Below, piece by piece: positions 15,812-24,880 of a stretch of DNA of 64,000 nucleotides. The stretch comes from Sphingobacterium athyrii. GTDB lineage: Bacteria; Bacteroidota; Bacteroidia; Sphingobacteriales; Sphingobacteriaceae. The notes beneath the pieces are model-generated. The model saw nothing but the letters and a program-made list of their open reading frames with translations, was not told where the DNA came from and made no database searches. The stretch is taken from assembly GCF_003071065.1 (NCBI RefSeq), contig NZ_QCXX01000008.1:186001-250000 (forward strand), in the 5' to 3' direction. How positions within the stretch are numbered: position 1 is the stretch's first letter; every line of letters starts with the position of its first letter. The translations under genes and the position numbers were made by a program.

Positions 15812-18268
15812 ATGATCAAATTTTTGATTTGTAGCGTTTTAGCTACTTCTTTAAGCCAAATTGCTGTTGCCCAGCACAATTTGACGATTAAAACCGTAGA
15901 TAAGGATACACAAAGGCCGCTACAGAATGCATCGGTATCCATAGACGGACAGACTTCATTTACAACCAAATCTGACAGAGATGGCCTGATCAAATTATAT
16001 AATATCGCAGATGGAAAACATGCCATTCAGGTCTCGTTTGTCGGATATCAAACCTGGACCCAAAACCTAAACCTCCAACGGGATATGGAATTGACCGTTC
16101 AGCTCGATCCAAAAACAATTCGTACCGAAGAGGTTCTTGTGGTATCCACCAGAGCTAAAAAGAATGCACCGACCACATTCAGGAACATCTCAAAAGAAGA
16201 GATTTCTAAGAATAATCTGGGACAGGACATCCCCTATCTCTTGAATCAAACACCTTCTGTTCAGGTAAACTCCGATGCAGGAGCCGGCATAGGATATACA
16301 AACATGACGATCCGTGGATCTGACAACCAGCGGATCAATGTAACCCTTAATGGTATTCCATTAAATGATGCCGAAAGCATGGGTTCATTCTTTGTCAACC
16401 TCCCTGACTTCGCCTCATCCACAGAAAGCATCCAGGTACAGCGGGGAATCGGAACATCTACCAACGGGGCCGGATCCTTCGGAGCTTCCCTGAATATTCA
16501 ATCAAATACATTAGCAGAGAAACCTTATGCCGAGCTCAATAATTCATTCGGGTCTTATAATACCTGGAAAAATACAGTAAAACTCGGAACCGGTTTGATC
16601 GATGACAAGTTTGCTTTCAATGCCCGCTTATCCAGGATCAGCAGTAATGGTTATATCGAAAGAGGTACCTCAGACCTACAGTCCTTCTATATCGATGGAG
16701 GTTATTATGGCAAAAAACACACCTTAAAAGGAATCGTATTCTGGGGAAAGGAAAAGACCTACCAAGCCTGGAACGGCGTCCCGGAACCTTTGATCACGGG
16801 TGATAGATCTCGCATGGATGATTACGCTGACAATGGATTATACGTATCAGGCACAGAAAAAGATCGCTTTATGAATGCAGGAAGAAACTATAACCTATAT
16901 ACCTATAAAAACCAAACGGACAACTATACGCAGAAGCATCACCAGATTCACTATACCAATATCCTCAATGACAAGCTCACACTGAATACCGCACTACATT
17001 ATACACGAGGCTATGGCTATTATGAGGAGATGAGACCCGGTGATAAATTAAGTAAATATGGTTTGCCTGATGTCATCCTCGGTAGTGATACCATAAAAAA
17101 AACAGATCTAGTCCGCAGAAGATGGTTAGATAATTATTTCTATGGTATGACCTACGCATTGAATTACAAACCGAATGACCAACTTGAAATTACCTGGGGT
17201 GGAGCATACAATCAATATCGGGGAAAACATTACGGTGAAGTAATCTGGGCACAGTACGCTTCCAACGGATTTATAGACGACAAATATTACTTCGGAAAAT
17301 CGCAGAAAAATGACTTCAGCAACTTCCTAAAGGTAGATTACAAATTGGATAAATGGATCTTAATGGCCGACGTCCAGTACAGAAATGTAGACTATCACAT
17401 GTATGGGGACGATGATAAGGTCAAAAACTATAATTACCACCCAAAATTCAATTTTCTAAATCCCAAAGCAGGAGCAACTTATCTGTTAAATGACCATGCA
17501 AATGTCTATGCTTCCTACGCTTTCGCGCAAAAGGAACCCGTCCGAAAAGATTTCATAGAGAAAAACAGCAAACTTCCGGATCCAACGCCAGAAAAAATGC
17601 AGGACATTGAAATTGGGTATAGATTCACCAATACCAAATTCAATATTGGATTAAATGGATACGGGATGTTTTATAAAGACCAGTTGATTCCAACAGGCGA
17701 GATCAGTGATACCGGTGCTCCCATCCGACAAAATGTGAAAGACAGTTATCGCATCGGGCTGGAATTTGACGGAGCCTGGAACATCAGCAAGCAATTGAGC
17801 TGGAAGGCGACAGCCAGCTTTAGTCAAAACAGAATTAAGAATTTTGAAGAAATTGTGAAAGATATAAACGGTGTCAGCCCCGATACCAAAATTTTCTATC
17901 CAAAGACAGATATTGCCCTGTCTCCAAATACGATTATATCCAGCAATTTTTCTTATAGCCCTATTGAGCCGCTCACATTTTCATTGCTGTCAAAATACGT
18001 AGGACGACAATACCTCGACAACTCATCCACAGAAGAAAGAAGCATTTCCTCTTATTTTGTCAACAATTTGCTGGCAAACTATAATTTTACGGCTTTAGGC
18101 ATCAAAAACATTAGTGCGACTTTACAGGTCAACAATGTCCTCAACGAAAAGTATGAAACCAATGGCTACACCTTTGGTGGAATGGACGGAGATACCAGAA
18201 AATATTACAATTTCTACTTCCCACAGGCACCTACAAATTTTATGTTAGGCCTGAATATCAAATTCTAA
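15812..18268 (+). CDS. TonB-dependent receptor under TPP riboswitch control, probable thiamine transporter
   Basis: 818-aa outer-membrane receptor: signal peptide 1-20 (SQIAVAQ), carboxypeptidase-regulatory-like domain about 25-105 (ALQ-type turn DGKHAIQVSFVGYQTW), plug about 125-235 (IPYLLNQTPSVQVNSDAG, MTIRGSDNQRINVTLNG, ESIQVQRGIGTSTNG) and a 22-strand barrel ending in FMLGLNIKF with the C-terminal Phe. The TPP riboswitch directly upstream makes thiamine, its phosphates or a precursor the likely ligand; TPP-regulated receptors (OMP-thi type) are known in Bacteroidota. Transcribed alone and closed by a strong terminator. No pnuT or thiamine kinase lies next to it, so the inner-membrane partner is elsewhere. 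Confidence 0.88.
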   Translation: MIKFLICSVLATSLSQIAVAQHNLTIKTVDKDTQRPLQNASVSIDGQTSFTTKSDRDGLIKLYNIADGKHAIQVSFVGYQTWTQNLNLQRDMELTVQLDPKTIRTEEVLVVSTRAKKNAPTTFRNISKEEISKNNLGQDIPYLLNQTPSVQVNSDAGAGIGYTNMTIRGSDNQRINVTLNGIPLNDAESMGSFFVNLPDFASSTESIQVQRGIGTSTNGAGSFGASLNIQSNTLAEKPYAELNNSFGSYNTWKNTVKLGTGLIDDKFAFNARLSRISSNGYIERGTSDLQSFYIDGGYYGKKHTLKGIVFWGKEKTYQAWNGVPEPLITGDRSRMDDYADNGLYVSGTEKDRFMNAGRNYNLYTYKNQTDNYTQKHHQIHYTNILNDKLTLNTALHYTRGYGYYEEMRPGDKLSKYGLPDVILGSDTIKKTDLVRRRWLDNYFYGMTYALNYKPNDQLEITWGGAYNQYRGKHYGEVIWAQYASNGFIDDKYYFGKSQKNDFSNFLKVDYKLDKWILMADVQYRNVDYHMYGDDDKVKNYNYHPKFNFLNPKAGATYLLNDHANVYASYAFAQKEPVRKDFIEKNSKLPDPTPEKMQDIEIGYRFTNTKFNIGLNGYGMFYKDQLIPTGEISDTGAPIRQNVKDSYRIGLEFDGAWNISKQLSWKATASFSQNRIKNFEEIVKDINGVSPDTKIFYPKTDIALSPNTIISSNFSYSPIEPLTFSLLSKYVGRQYLDNSSTEERSISSYFVNNLLANYNFTALGIKNISATLQVNNVLNEKYETNGYTFGGMDGDTRKYYNFYFPQAPTNFMLGLNIKF

Positions 18269-18288
18269 AGTTAGGATCCTATATATTA

Positions 18289-18330
18289 AGGGCCGTCTTG
18301 TCTTAAATAGATAAGACGGCTCTTTATTTT
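18289..18330 (+). terminator. Terminator of the riboswitch-controlled receptor gene
   Basis: Stem AGGGCCGTCTT / AAGACGGCTCT (one G-U pair), 12-nt loop, then TTTATTTT, starting 20 nt after the stop codon. Confidence 0.8.
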
Positions 18331-18377
18331 GGCAGCAATAAATGTTAGATTGGATCGTGTTTGACGATGGGAATTTT

Positions 18378-18385
18378 TAACTTTG
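18378..18385 (+). promoter_or_regulatory. -7 box (TAACTTTG) for dtd
   Basis: Exact TAnnTTTG, 17 nt before the ATG at 18403. The longer TTG-initiated frame starts upstream of this box and is unlikely to be translated. Confidence 0.5.
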
Positions 18386-18402
18386 GTTTTATACTTTTTA
18401 TT

Positions 18403-18861
18403 ATGCGTGCAGTAATACAACGGGTAAAACATGCTTCCTGTACAGTGGACGACCAGATCACCGGGCAGATTCAAAAAGGTTTGGTGATCCTATTGGGAAT
18501 AGAAGAAGCCGATACAATTGAAGACTTAAAATGGCTGGGACAAAAGTTCGTTAACCTACGGATTTTTGAAGACGAGCAGGGACTAATGAATAAATCCATA
18601 CAGGATATCGGCGGTAATATCTTACTGATTTCCCAGTTCACCTTATTCGCTCAGACAAAAAAGGGAAATCGGCCTTCGTTTATTCGGGCAGCCAAACCTA
18701 ATACCGCCAAACCGCTTTATGAAGAAATGGCCAAATTACTTTCCCAACTGATCGATCAGCCTGTTCAGCTCGGCTTATTTGGGGCTGACATGAAAATCAA
18801 TCTATTGAACGATGGTCCCGTTACTATCATTATGGATACAAAAGATAAGGACAATTTTTAA
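18403..18861 (+). CDS. dtd: D-aminoacyl-tRNA deacylase
   Basis: Removes D-amino acids (and glycine mischarged on tRNA-Ala) from tRNA; cytoplasmic homodimer. It is 152 aa from the ATG, normal for Dtd. Family signatures: MRAVIQRVKHASCTVD at the N-terminus, the catalytic segment LLISQFTLFAQTKKGNRPSF and the cross-subunit cis-Gly-Pro motif region NDGPVTIIMDT near the C-terminus. The Met at 18403 begins exactly where family members begin. Followed 18 bp later by a MazG-like gene. Confidence 0.95.
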   Translation: MRAVIQRVKHASCTVDDQITGQIQKGLVILLGIEEADTIEDLKWLGQKFVNLRIFEDEQGLMNKSIQDIGGNILLISQFTLFAQTKKGNRPSFIRAAKPNTAKPLYEEMAKLLSQLIDQPVQLGLFGADMKINLLNDGPVTIIMDTKDKDNF

Positions 18862-18879
18862 ACTACTTAATCCGAAAAA

Positions 18880-19206
18880 ATGACAATCAAAGAAGCACAG
18901 GAAGTAATTGATAAATGGATCAATACAACGGGGATACGCTATTTCAATGAGCTGACAAATACAGCCATGCTCATGGAAGAAGTTGGCGAAGTCGCCCGGA
19001 TCATGGCCAGACAGTACGGCGAACAGTCTTTCAAAAAATCAGATAAAGAGGTTAATCTGGCTGATGAGATGGCAGATGTATTGTTTGTCTTAATGTGTCT
19101 TGCAAATCAAACGGGTATAGACCTGACCGATGCACTGGAAAAGAACCTTCAAAAGAAATCCATTCGGGATGCAGACCGTCATAAAAACAATGAAAAATTA
19201 AAATAA
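18880..19206 (+). CDS. MazG-like nucleotide pyrophosphohydrolase
   Basis: 108-aa all-alpha NTP pyrophosphatase of the MazG/dUTPase superfamily. The metal-binding signature is EEVGEVAR near residues 32-40 paired with LADEMADVLF near residues 64-74 (EExxE plus ExxD). A single-domain MazG of this size would hydrolyse non-canonical or house-cleaning NTPs; the exact substrate is unknown. It sits 18 bp after dtd, so the two quality-control genes are probably cotranscribed. Confidence 0.87.
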   Translation: MTIKEAQEVIDKWINTTGIRYFNELTNTAMLMEEVGEVARIMARQYGEQSFKKSDKEVNLADEMADVLFVLMCLANQTGIDLTDALEKNLQKKSIRDADRHKNNEKLK

Positions 19207-19273
19207 CACCTTTGTGTTCCATCGGTGTCCAAGGTTTAATATTAATCTTACGCACAATTTTAGAGCAGATATT

Positions 19274-20977
19274 ATGAATAAACTATTTATTTATTCGCTA
19301 GTAGGAAGTTTACTATTCGCTTCGTGTTCCAGTACCCGCAGGCAGTTTGGTTCACATAGGACCAGCCCTGCCACATTCAACAAAGCTGCTGTAGTCACTG
19401 CCCACCCTCTGGCCTCCGAAGTCGGATTAATGATTCTGAAAAAGGGCGGAAATGCAGTTGATGCTGCTGTCGCCGTACAGTTTGCTCTTGCTGTTGTCTA
19501 TCCCAATGCAGGCAATATCGGTGGTGGTGGATTTATGCTATACCGCAATAGTCAAGGTCAATACGATGCCCTGGACTTCCGGGAAACTGCTCCCAAAAAG
19601 GCGCACCGGGATATGTATCTGGATGCACAAAAGAATGTTATTCCCGATTTGAGCTTATACAGTCAGCTGGCATCCGGTGTGCCCGGTTCTGTTGCCGGAA
19701 TGTGGGAAGCACATCAAAAATATGGAAAGCTGGATTGGAAAGAATTACTCTTGCCCGCGATAGAACTTGCGCGGAAAGGTTTCAAGATCAGTGAAAGGCA
19801 AGCACGCGAGTTTGAAGATCATAAAGAGCGATTTATAAAGCTGAATCCCACTGGTGCCGCAATTATCAAAAATACAACATGGCAAACTGGTGACCTATTT
19901 GTACAGGAAGATCTTGCCAATACCATCGAACGAATCGCCAATGAAGGACGCGATGGCTTCTATAAAGGAAAAACGGCTGATATGCTCGTCGCCGAAATGA
20001 ATAGAGGCAAAGGCATCATTACCCATGAGGATCTAACGAGCTATCAGGCACGCTGGCGTGCCCCGATCGCCTCAAGCTATAGAGGGCACAAGGTTACTTC
20101 CATGCCTCCACCATCAAGCGGCGGGACCTCCCTATTGGCTTTATTAAAGTCAGTTGAACAATTCCCGCTTCGGCGCTGGGGCTTTCAGACGGACTCCGCA
20201 ATACGTGTCATCGTTGAAGCGGAACGTCATGTGTATGCAAATAGGGCAAAGTATTTAGGGGATCCCGATTTTATCAATGTCCCTGTGCAGCAACTGATAG
20301 ATTCCACGAAAAATGCAGCTAAACTAAATCCGTTTAATTTTCGTCAGGCGACTTTAAGCAAAAACGTCAATGCAGATGTCATTCCGGGTTATGAGAGTGA
20401 GCAGACAACCCATTTCAATATTGTTGATGAGCAGGGAAATGCTGTTGCCATCACCACCACACTCAATGATTCCTATGGATCCGGGGTCATCGTGGATGGT
20501 GCAGGATTTTTATTGAACAACGAAATGGATGATTTCTCGGTAAAGACCGGCGTACCCAATATGTATGGCTTGACCGGAGAAAAAGCAAATGAAATTCAGC
20601 CCGGGAAGAGAATGCTGAGTTCCATGACACCGACCATTTTAGAAAAAGATGGCAAACTATTTATGGTGGTAGGGACACCAGGCGGATCAACGATTATTAC
20701 CTCCGTTTTCCAGACCATATTAAATGTGATCGACTTTGGTCAAAATGCACAGGCCGCCGTGAGCTCACCCCGCTTTCATCATCAGTGGTTACCTGACCGC
20801 ATTGATGTGGAGAAAGATGCGATTGATACAACACTTCGAGACAAATTGACAAAGGATGGTTATGTGATAAATCCCCGGGGAACAATAGGACGTGTAGAAA
20901 ACATTCTTATCCTTCCAAACGGCAAATTGCAGGCCGGTGCCGATCCTCGTGGCGATGATACTGCAAAAGGATATTAA
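19274..20977 (+). CDS. ggt: Gamma-glutamyltransferase, lipoprotein form
   Basis: Ntn-hydrolase that cleaves glutathione and other gamma-glutamyl compounds in the periplasm. It is 567 aa from ATG 19274, which begins a clear lipoprotein signal peptide (lipobox Cys18, LFASC). The precursor should self-cleave before Thr378 in EQTTHFNIVDEQGNAVA; the small subunit then has GSGVIVDG, the LLNNEMDDFS segment and PGKRMLSSMTPT with the gamma-glutamate-binding Ser pair. The N-terminal large subunit contains GGNAVDAAVA and NIGGGGFMLYR. It ends with the usual GY. No acidic cluster follows the lipid Cys, consistent with periplasmic rather than surface location. An upstream in-frame ATG at 19214 would bury the signal peptide and was rejected. 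Confidence 0.94.
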   Translation: MNKLFIYSLVGSLLFASCSSTRRQFGSHRTSPATFNKAAVVTAHPLASEVGLMILKKGGNAVDAAVAVQFALAVVYPNAGNIGGGGFMLYRNSQGQYDALDFRETAPKKAHRDMYLDAQKNVIPDLSLYSQLASGVPGSVAGMWEAHQKYGKLDWKELLLPAIELARKGFKISERQAREFEDHKERFIKLNPTGAAIIKNTTWQTGDLFVQEDLANTIERIANEGRDGFYKGKTADMLVAEMNRGKGIITHEDLTSYQARWRAPIASSYRGHKVTSMPPPSSGGTSLLALLKSVEQFPLRRWGFQTDSAIRVIVEAERHVYANRAKYLGDPDFINVPVQQLIDSTKNAAKLNPFNFRQATLSKNVNADVIPGYESEQTTHFNIVDEQGNAVAITTTLNDSYGSGVIVDGAGFLLNNEMDDFSVKTGVPNMYGLTGEKANEIQPGKRMLSSMTPTILEKDGKLFMVVGTPGGSTIITSVFQTILNVIDFGQNAQAAVSSPRFHHQWLPDRIDVEKDAIDTTLRDKLTKDGYVINPRGTIGRVENILILPNGKLQAGADPRGDDTAKGY

Positions 20978-20984
20978 ACATCAA

Positions 20985-21022
20985 AACAAAGGCTCATCTG
21001 GAATTCCAGATGAGCCTTTGTT
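20985..21022. terminator. Bidirectional terminator between ggt and groEL
   Basis: Perfect 17-bp stem AACAAAGGCTCATCTGG / complement with loop AATT, between two convergent genes. Confidence 0.9.
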
Positions 21023-21045
21023 ATATATCAGATGGTTGGATGATC

Positions 21046-22683
21046 TTACATCATTCCACCCATACCACCACCCATCGGAGGAGCACCAGCACCTACAGGG
21101 TTTTCTTCAGCCTCGTCAGCCAATACACACTCTGTTGTCAACAACATTGAAGCAACTGAAGCTGCATTTTCCAAAGCAATACGAGATACTTTAGTAGGGT
21201 CGATTACACCTGCTGCGATTAAGTTCTCATAACGGTCAGTACGTGCATTATAACCAAAGTCAGCTGTACCTTCTTTTACTTTTTGAACGATCACCGCACC
21301 TTCGATACCTGCGTTATTACAGATTTGACGTAAAGGCTCTTCGATAGCACGTTTGATAATGTCAATACCGATTTGCTCATCTTCGTTTTCACCTTTAAGG
21401 CTTACCAAAGCTTCAGTAGCACGGATAAATGCAACACCACCACCAGCAACGATACCTTCTTCAACGGCAGCACGAGTTGCATGTAAAGCATCATCAACAC
21501 GGTCTTTCTTCTCTTTCATTTCTACCTCGGTAGTAGCACCTACGTACAATACGGCAACACCACCTGACAATTTTGCCAAACGCTCTTGTAATTTCTCGCG
21601 ATCGTAGTCAGAAGTTGTTGTTTCGATTTGTGAACGGATTTGAGCAACGCGAGCTTTGATGTCATCTACGTTACCGCCACCGTTGATAATTGTCGTATTA
21701 TCTTTGTCAACTTGAACTTTTTCAGCTTGACCCAAATAAGATAATTCCGCATTCTCCAATTTGAAACCTCTTTCTTCAGAGATTACTGTACCACCAGTTA
21801 AGATAGCGATATCTTCTAACATTGCTTTACGACGGTCACCAAAACCAGGAGCTTTTACAGCTGCCACTTTCAGTGAACCACGGATTTTATTGACAACTAA
21901 TGTCGCAAGAGCTTCACCGTCTAAGTCTTCAGCAATGATCAACAATGGTTTACCAGTTTGAACTTGTTTTTCCAAGATAGGCAACAACTCTTTCATGTTG
22001 CTGATTTTCTTGTCGTAGATCAAAATGTAAGGGTTATCTAATTCCGCTTCCATTTTGTCAGAGTTCGTAACAAAGTATGGAGATAAATATCCACGGTCAA
22101 ATTGCATACCTTCTACAGTTTTTACTTCTGTTTCAGTACCTTTTGCTTCTTCAACAGTGATAACACCATCGTTACCAACTTTTTCCATCGCTTGCGCGAT
22201 CAAAGAACCGATTACCTCGTCGTTATTCGCAGAGATAGCCGCTACTTGTTTGATTTTGTTGTTATCTTGACCAACTTCTTGAGATTGAGATTTCAAGTTG
22301 GCAACAACAGCTGCCACAGCTTTGTCAATACCACGTTTTAAATCCATTGGGTTAGCACCTGCTGCTACAGATTTAATACCCGGAGCAACGATTGCTTGTG
22401 CCAATACAGTAGCCGTAGTTGTACCATCACCAGCTTGATCAGCAGTTTTGGAAGCAACTTCTTTTACCATTTGAGCACCCATATTTTCTAAAGCATCTTT
22501 CAATTCGATTTCCTTCGCAACTGAAACACCATCTTTAGTGATTACCGGTGCACCGAATTTTTTCTCAATAATTACGTTACGTCCTTTTGGACCTAATGTT
22601 ACTTTAACAGCATTAGCTAAAGTGTCTACACCTTTTTTAAGGGCCTCACGAGCCTCAACGTTATATTTTACTTGTTTTGCCAT
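21046..22683 (-). CDS. groL: Chaperonin GroEL (Hsp60)
   Basis: 545-aa ATP-dependent chaperonin forming the 14-mer folding chamber with GroES. Equatorial motifs VTLGPKGRNV and DGTTTATVLA (ATP binding), the apical domain and the flexible C-terminal GGM tail (GGGMGGMM) are all present. Downstream of groES on the same strand, separated by 114 bp, a slightly long gap for a groESL operon. No CIRCE element was found before either gene. Confidence 0.99.
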   Translation of the reverse strand: MAKQVKYNVEAREALKKGVDTLANAVKVTLGPKGRNVIIEKKFGAPVITKDGVSVAKEIELKDALENMGAQMVKEVASKTADQAGDGTTTATVLAQAIVAPGIKSVAAGANPMDLKRGIDKAVAAVVANLKSQSQEVGQDNNKIKQVAAISANNDEVIGSLIAQAMEKVGNDGVITVEEAKGTETEVKTVEGMQFDRGYLSPYFVTNSDKMEAELDNPYILIYDKKISNMKELLPILEKQVQTGKPLLIIAEDLDGEALATLVVNKIRGSLKVAAVKAPGFGDRRKAMLEDIAILTGGTVISEERGFKLENAELSYLGQAEKVQVDKDNTTIINGGGNVDDIKARVAQIRSQIETTTSDYDREKLQERLAKLSGGVAVLYVGATTEVEMKEKKDRVDDALHATRAAVEEGIVAGGGVAFIRATEALVSLKGENEDEQIGIDIIKRAIEEPLRQICNNAGIEGAVIVQKVKEGTADFGYNARTDRYENLIAAGVIDPTKVSRIALENAASVASMLLTTECVLADEAEENPVGAGAPPMGGGMGGMM

Positions 22684-22797
22684 TTCTTTAGTATTGAGTA
22701 TTGAGCTATTGGTAGTGAGACTCTAATATGACAAGTCTGCAGCTACAAACCGCCTCAATTTTTTAAATTTAACTTTGTAATTTTGACTTTTGACCTC

Positions 22798-23073
22798 TTA
22801 GATAACAGCGTAAATATCAGACTCACGCATAATTAAATACTCTTTTCCTTCGTAAGTAATTTCAGTACCTGCATATTTACCATATAATACTTTGTCACCT
22901 ACTTTTACAGTTAACGGCTCGTCAACTTTGCCAGTACCTACAGCAACTACTGTACCTTGAGATGGTTTTTCTTTTGCTGTATCGGGAATATATAACCCTG
23001 AAGCTGTTTTTTCTTCTGCTGGAGCAGCTTCTACTACTACTCTATCTCCGATAGGTTTGATACTTAATGCCAT
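22798..23073 (-). CDS. groS: Co-chaperonin GroES
   Basis: 91-aa co-chaperonin that caps GroEL. Starts with SIKPIGDRVVVEAAPAEEKTASG, whose EEKTASG is the mobile loop, and contains GKYAGTEITYEGKEYLIMRESDI at the C-terminal end, split across the usual beta strands. It is followed by groL. Upstream lies a 300-bp region holding repeated TGTCA/TGACA half-sites that may mediate heat-shock control. Confidence 0.98.
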   Translation of the reverse strand: MALSIKPIGDRVVVEAAPAEEKTASGLYIPDTAKEKPSQGTVVAVGTGKVDEPLTVKVGDKVLYGKYAGTEITYEGKEYLIMRESDIYAVI

Positions 23074-23321
23074 AATTAATTTACTTTTTATCTGTTATTG
23101 AATTTATTTTTATGTTATAATCGTTATAGACACATCATCTTTTATGCCAATTGTAAATAAGGTGATGTATAAGACAATTTTTCACCGAAAACTTAACATG
23201 TCAATAAATAAAAGCGGATTTTGCTGTCACACTGTCACTGTTTGTATGACATCCTTACATAACCATATTCGCCATCCCGACCAGACTTTGATAGGCAAAC
23301 TGACAAACCCGCGTATAGCAA
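23074..23321. promoter_or_regulatory. groES upstream region with TGTCA/TGACA half-sites
   Basis: Non-coding region between groES and the secG terminator. TGTCA at 23225-23229 and 23233-23237 (3-nt spacing) and TGACA at 23247-23251 form a cluster about 150 bp before the groES ATG. A related perfect palindrome lies upstream of miaB. No exact TAnnTTTG box was seen on the groES strand, so the groESL promoter type is undetermined. CIRCE is absent. Confidence 0.4.
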
Positions 23322-23356
23322 AAAAGGCCTCGTCTAAATTGTAGACGAGGCCTTTT
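23322..23356 (-). terminator. Terminator of the miaB-to-secG gene cluster
   Basis: Perfect 15-bp stem AAAAGGCCTCGTCTA / complement with a 5-nt loop, continuing on the minus strand into a T run. It starts 18 bp after the secG stop and separates this cluster from groESL. Confidence 0.9.
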
Positions 23357-23374
23357 GAATTTCTTTGTTCGCAA

Positions 23375-23782
23375 CTATTTTTTAGCTTCTTCAGTTGGCT
23401 TAGCCGTTGGCGTTTTTTGCTCTGATTGCGCTGGAGCAGCTTGCTCTTGTCCTGCTGGCGCACCTGCAGGTTTCTGTGCCGGCGTACCCAAGTTCAAAGG
23501 TCCCTGTTGTTGTGCAGGGGCTTCAATTTGACCACCCAAGCCACCTTTGGATGTACTTGGCGCTGTTCCCATAATGTTAACACCCAAACTAAAAATCATA
23601 ATGGCGATAACCATGATCCATGTACCTTTTTCCAAGAAGTCTCCTGTACGTTTTACACCCATTAGGTTTGTTCCACCTGAAAAACCAGATGATAAACCGC
23701 CACCTTTTGGATTTTGGATTAAAACCAAAAATGCTAAAATAATACTAGCTAATATGATAAGACCAATTAATAATCCTTGCAT
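23375..23782 (-). CDS. secG: Preprotein translocase subunit SecG
   Basis: Small subunit of the SecYEG channel. It is 135 aa with two membrane helices (about 4-22 and 52-70) around the conserved cytoplasmic loop VLIQNPKGGGLSSGFSGG. The C-terminal 65 residues are an Ala/Pro/Gln-rich low-complexity tail, longer than in proteobacterial SecG and seen in other Bacteroidota. Follows the TPR gene by 12 bp and is closed by a strong terminator. Confidence 0.95.
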   Translation of the reverse strand: MQGLLIGLIILASIILAFLVLIQNPKGGGLSSGFSGGTNLMGVKRTGDFLEKGTWIMVIAIMIFSLGVNIMGTAPSTSKGGLGGQIEAPAQQQGPLNLGTPAQKPAGAPAGQEQAAPAQSEQKTPTAKPTEEAKK

Positions 23783-23794
23783 CTCTTTATGTAA

Positions 23795-24868
23795 TTAATT
23801 TAATTTCTTTTCTAATTCTGTTATGCGTGCCGCAAAGTAAGCATTTTTTTCTGGATATTTCAAAACTAATTTTTCGTAAACCTCTATTGCTTTAGGATAT
23901 AAACCCTGTTCGGTATATATTTTTGCAAGGGTCTCCGTCACCAGTGAATGCTGATCTTCCGAGCTTTTTCTGGCCTTATTCTCCAAATCCAACTTCTCAG
24001 CCTGTAGTGGTTGGATCATAGGCTCCTCGCGGATAAATTTCTCGATCACCTCATCCGTTTTGCGCGGAATCTGGAAAGCAATTGTTGTTTTCACCTCATC
24101 ACTGAGTTTTGCCTCCGGCGATTGCAGATGGAAAATATTCTCCCGAATCTGTTGATCCAATAGCTGGCTATCCAATTTTTCATGAATCTTGGCAATATCA
24201 TCATTTGACGGTGCCATAGGACCCAAAGGTGACTTTACATAAGGCTGATAGGTTTCAGCATATTCAAGTCGCGTTTTATGCAACCACCACAAGAAACTAT
24301 AGGGCATGGTATCATCATCATAGACCGAGACACGTTCCTGTGTATCCTTGACTGACTGGATAGCTGTTTCAGAAGATACCGGCTCAGCGATTTCTGGCTC
24401 CTCAACTGGGGCGACCTGTTGCTTTGCTTCACGCGAACGAAAATAGTCCTGCGCGACACCTGCTTGGATCAAACGGTCCAATTCATCGGGCTTCTCCGCC
24501 ACGTTTTCAACTTCAGTTTCCACCACCTCATCTTCGGTCTCAGCCACTACTGTAGCCTCAACATCTTCATCAAGGTCGTCCTCAAGAATTATGATGTCTT
24601 CCAATTGGACTTCTTCCCTCGCCACCGTTGGCCTGCTATGCATAAATTCATACAACCAGTTTGGAGACGAAGCATAAAGCAATGTAGACGATAAATTCTG
24701 CACAGGTTTGCTTTCACCAAAAACTTTACGCTCATAAATAAATCGTAAACTTTGCGCATACGGATATTTTTCAATCAAGCCTAAAATCACTTCCTCATCA
24801 ACAGATTCCGGCTGATTGATCGCTCGAAAAAAAAGCTCATTATTCGATAGTGGCATAGTTATATTCAT
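23795..24868 (-). CDS. Conserved Bacteroidota TPR-containing protein of unknown function
   Basis: 357 aa, no signal peptide, so probably cytoplasmic. The N-terminal 100 residues (ELFFRAINQPE, LIEKYPYAQSLRFIYERK) form a helical domain. The middle is acidic and low-complexity (about residues 95-150, rich in Glu, Asp and Val). The C-terminus holds one clear TPR-like helix pair (SLVTETLAKIYTEQGLYPKA, then VYEKLVLKYPEK). Function unknown. It sits between lptE (12 bp) and secG (12 bp) in a tight cluster, which hints at a link to envelope biogenesis, but this is context only. Confidence 0.8.
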   Translation of the reverse strand: MNITMPLSNNELFFRAINQPESVDEEVILGLIEKYPYAQSLRFIYERKVFGESKPVQNLSSTLLYASSPNWLYEFMHSRPTVAREEVQLEDIIILEDDLDEDVEATVVAETEDEVVETEVENVAEKPDELDRLIQAGVAQDYFRSREAKQQVAPVEEPEIAEPVSSETAIQSVKDTQERVSVYDDDTMPYSFLWWLHKTRLEYAETYQPYVKSPLGPMAPSNDDIAKIHEKLDSQLLDQQIRENIFHLQSPEAKLSDEVKTTIAFQIPRKTDEVIEKFIREEPMIQPLQAEKLDLENKARKSSEDQHSLVTETLAKIYTEQGLYPKAIEVYEKLVLKYPEKNAYFAARITELEKKLN

Positions 24869-24880
24869 CTTGGGAAAGGA

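Noticed and set aside
18361..18402. Longer dtd reading frame from TTG 18361
   Set aside because: Contains the -7 box; family homologues begin at the Met at 18403.
22684..23321. CIRCE (HrcA) element before groES or groEL
   Set aside because: No TTAGCACTC/GAGTGCTAA-type inverted repeat found; only TGTCA half-sites.
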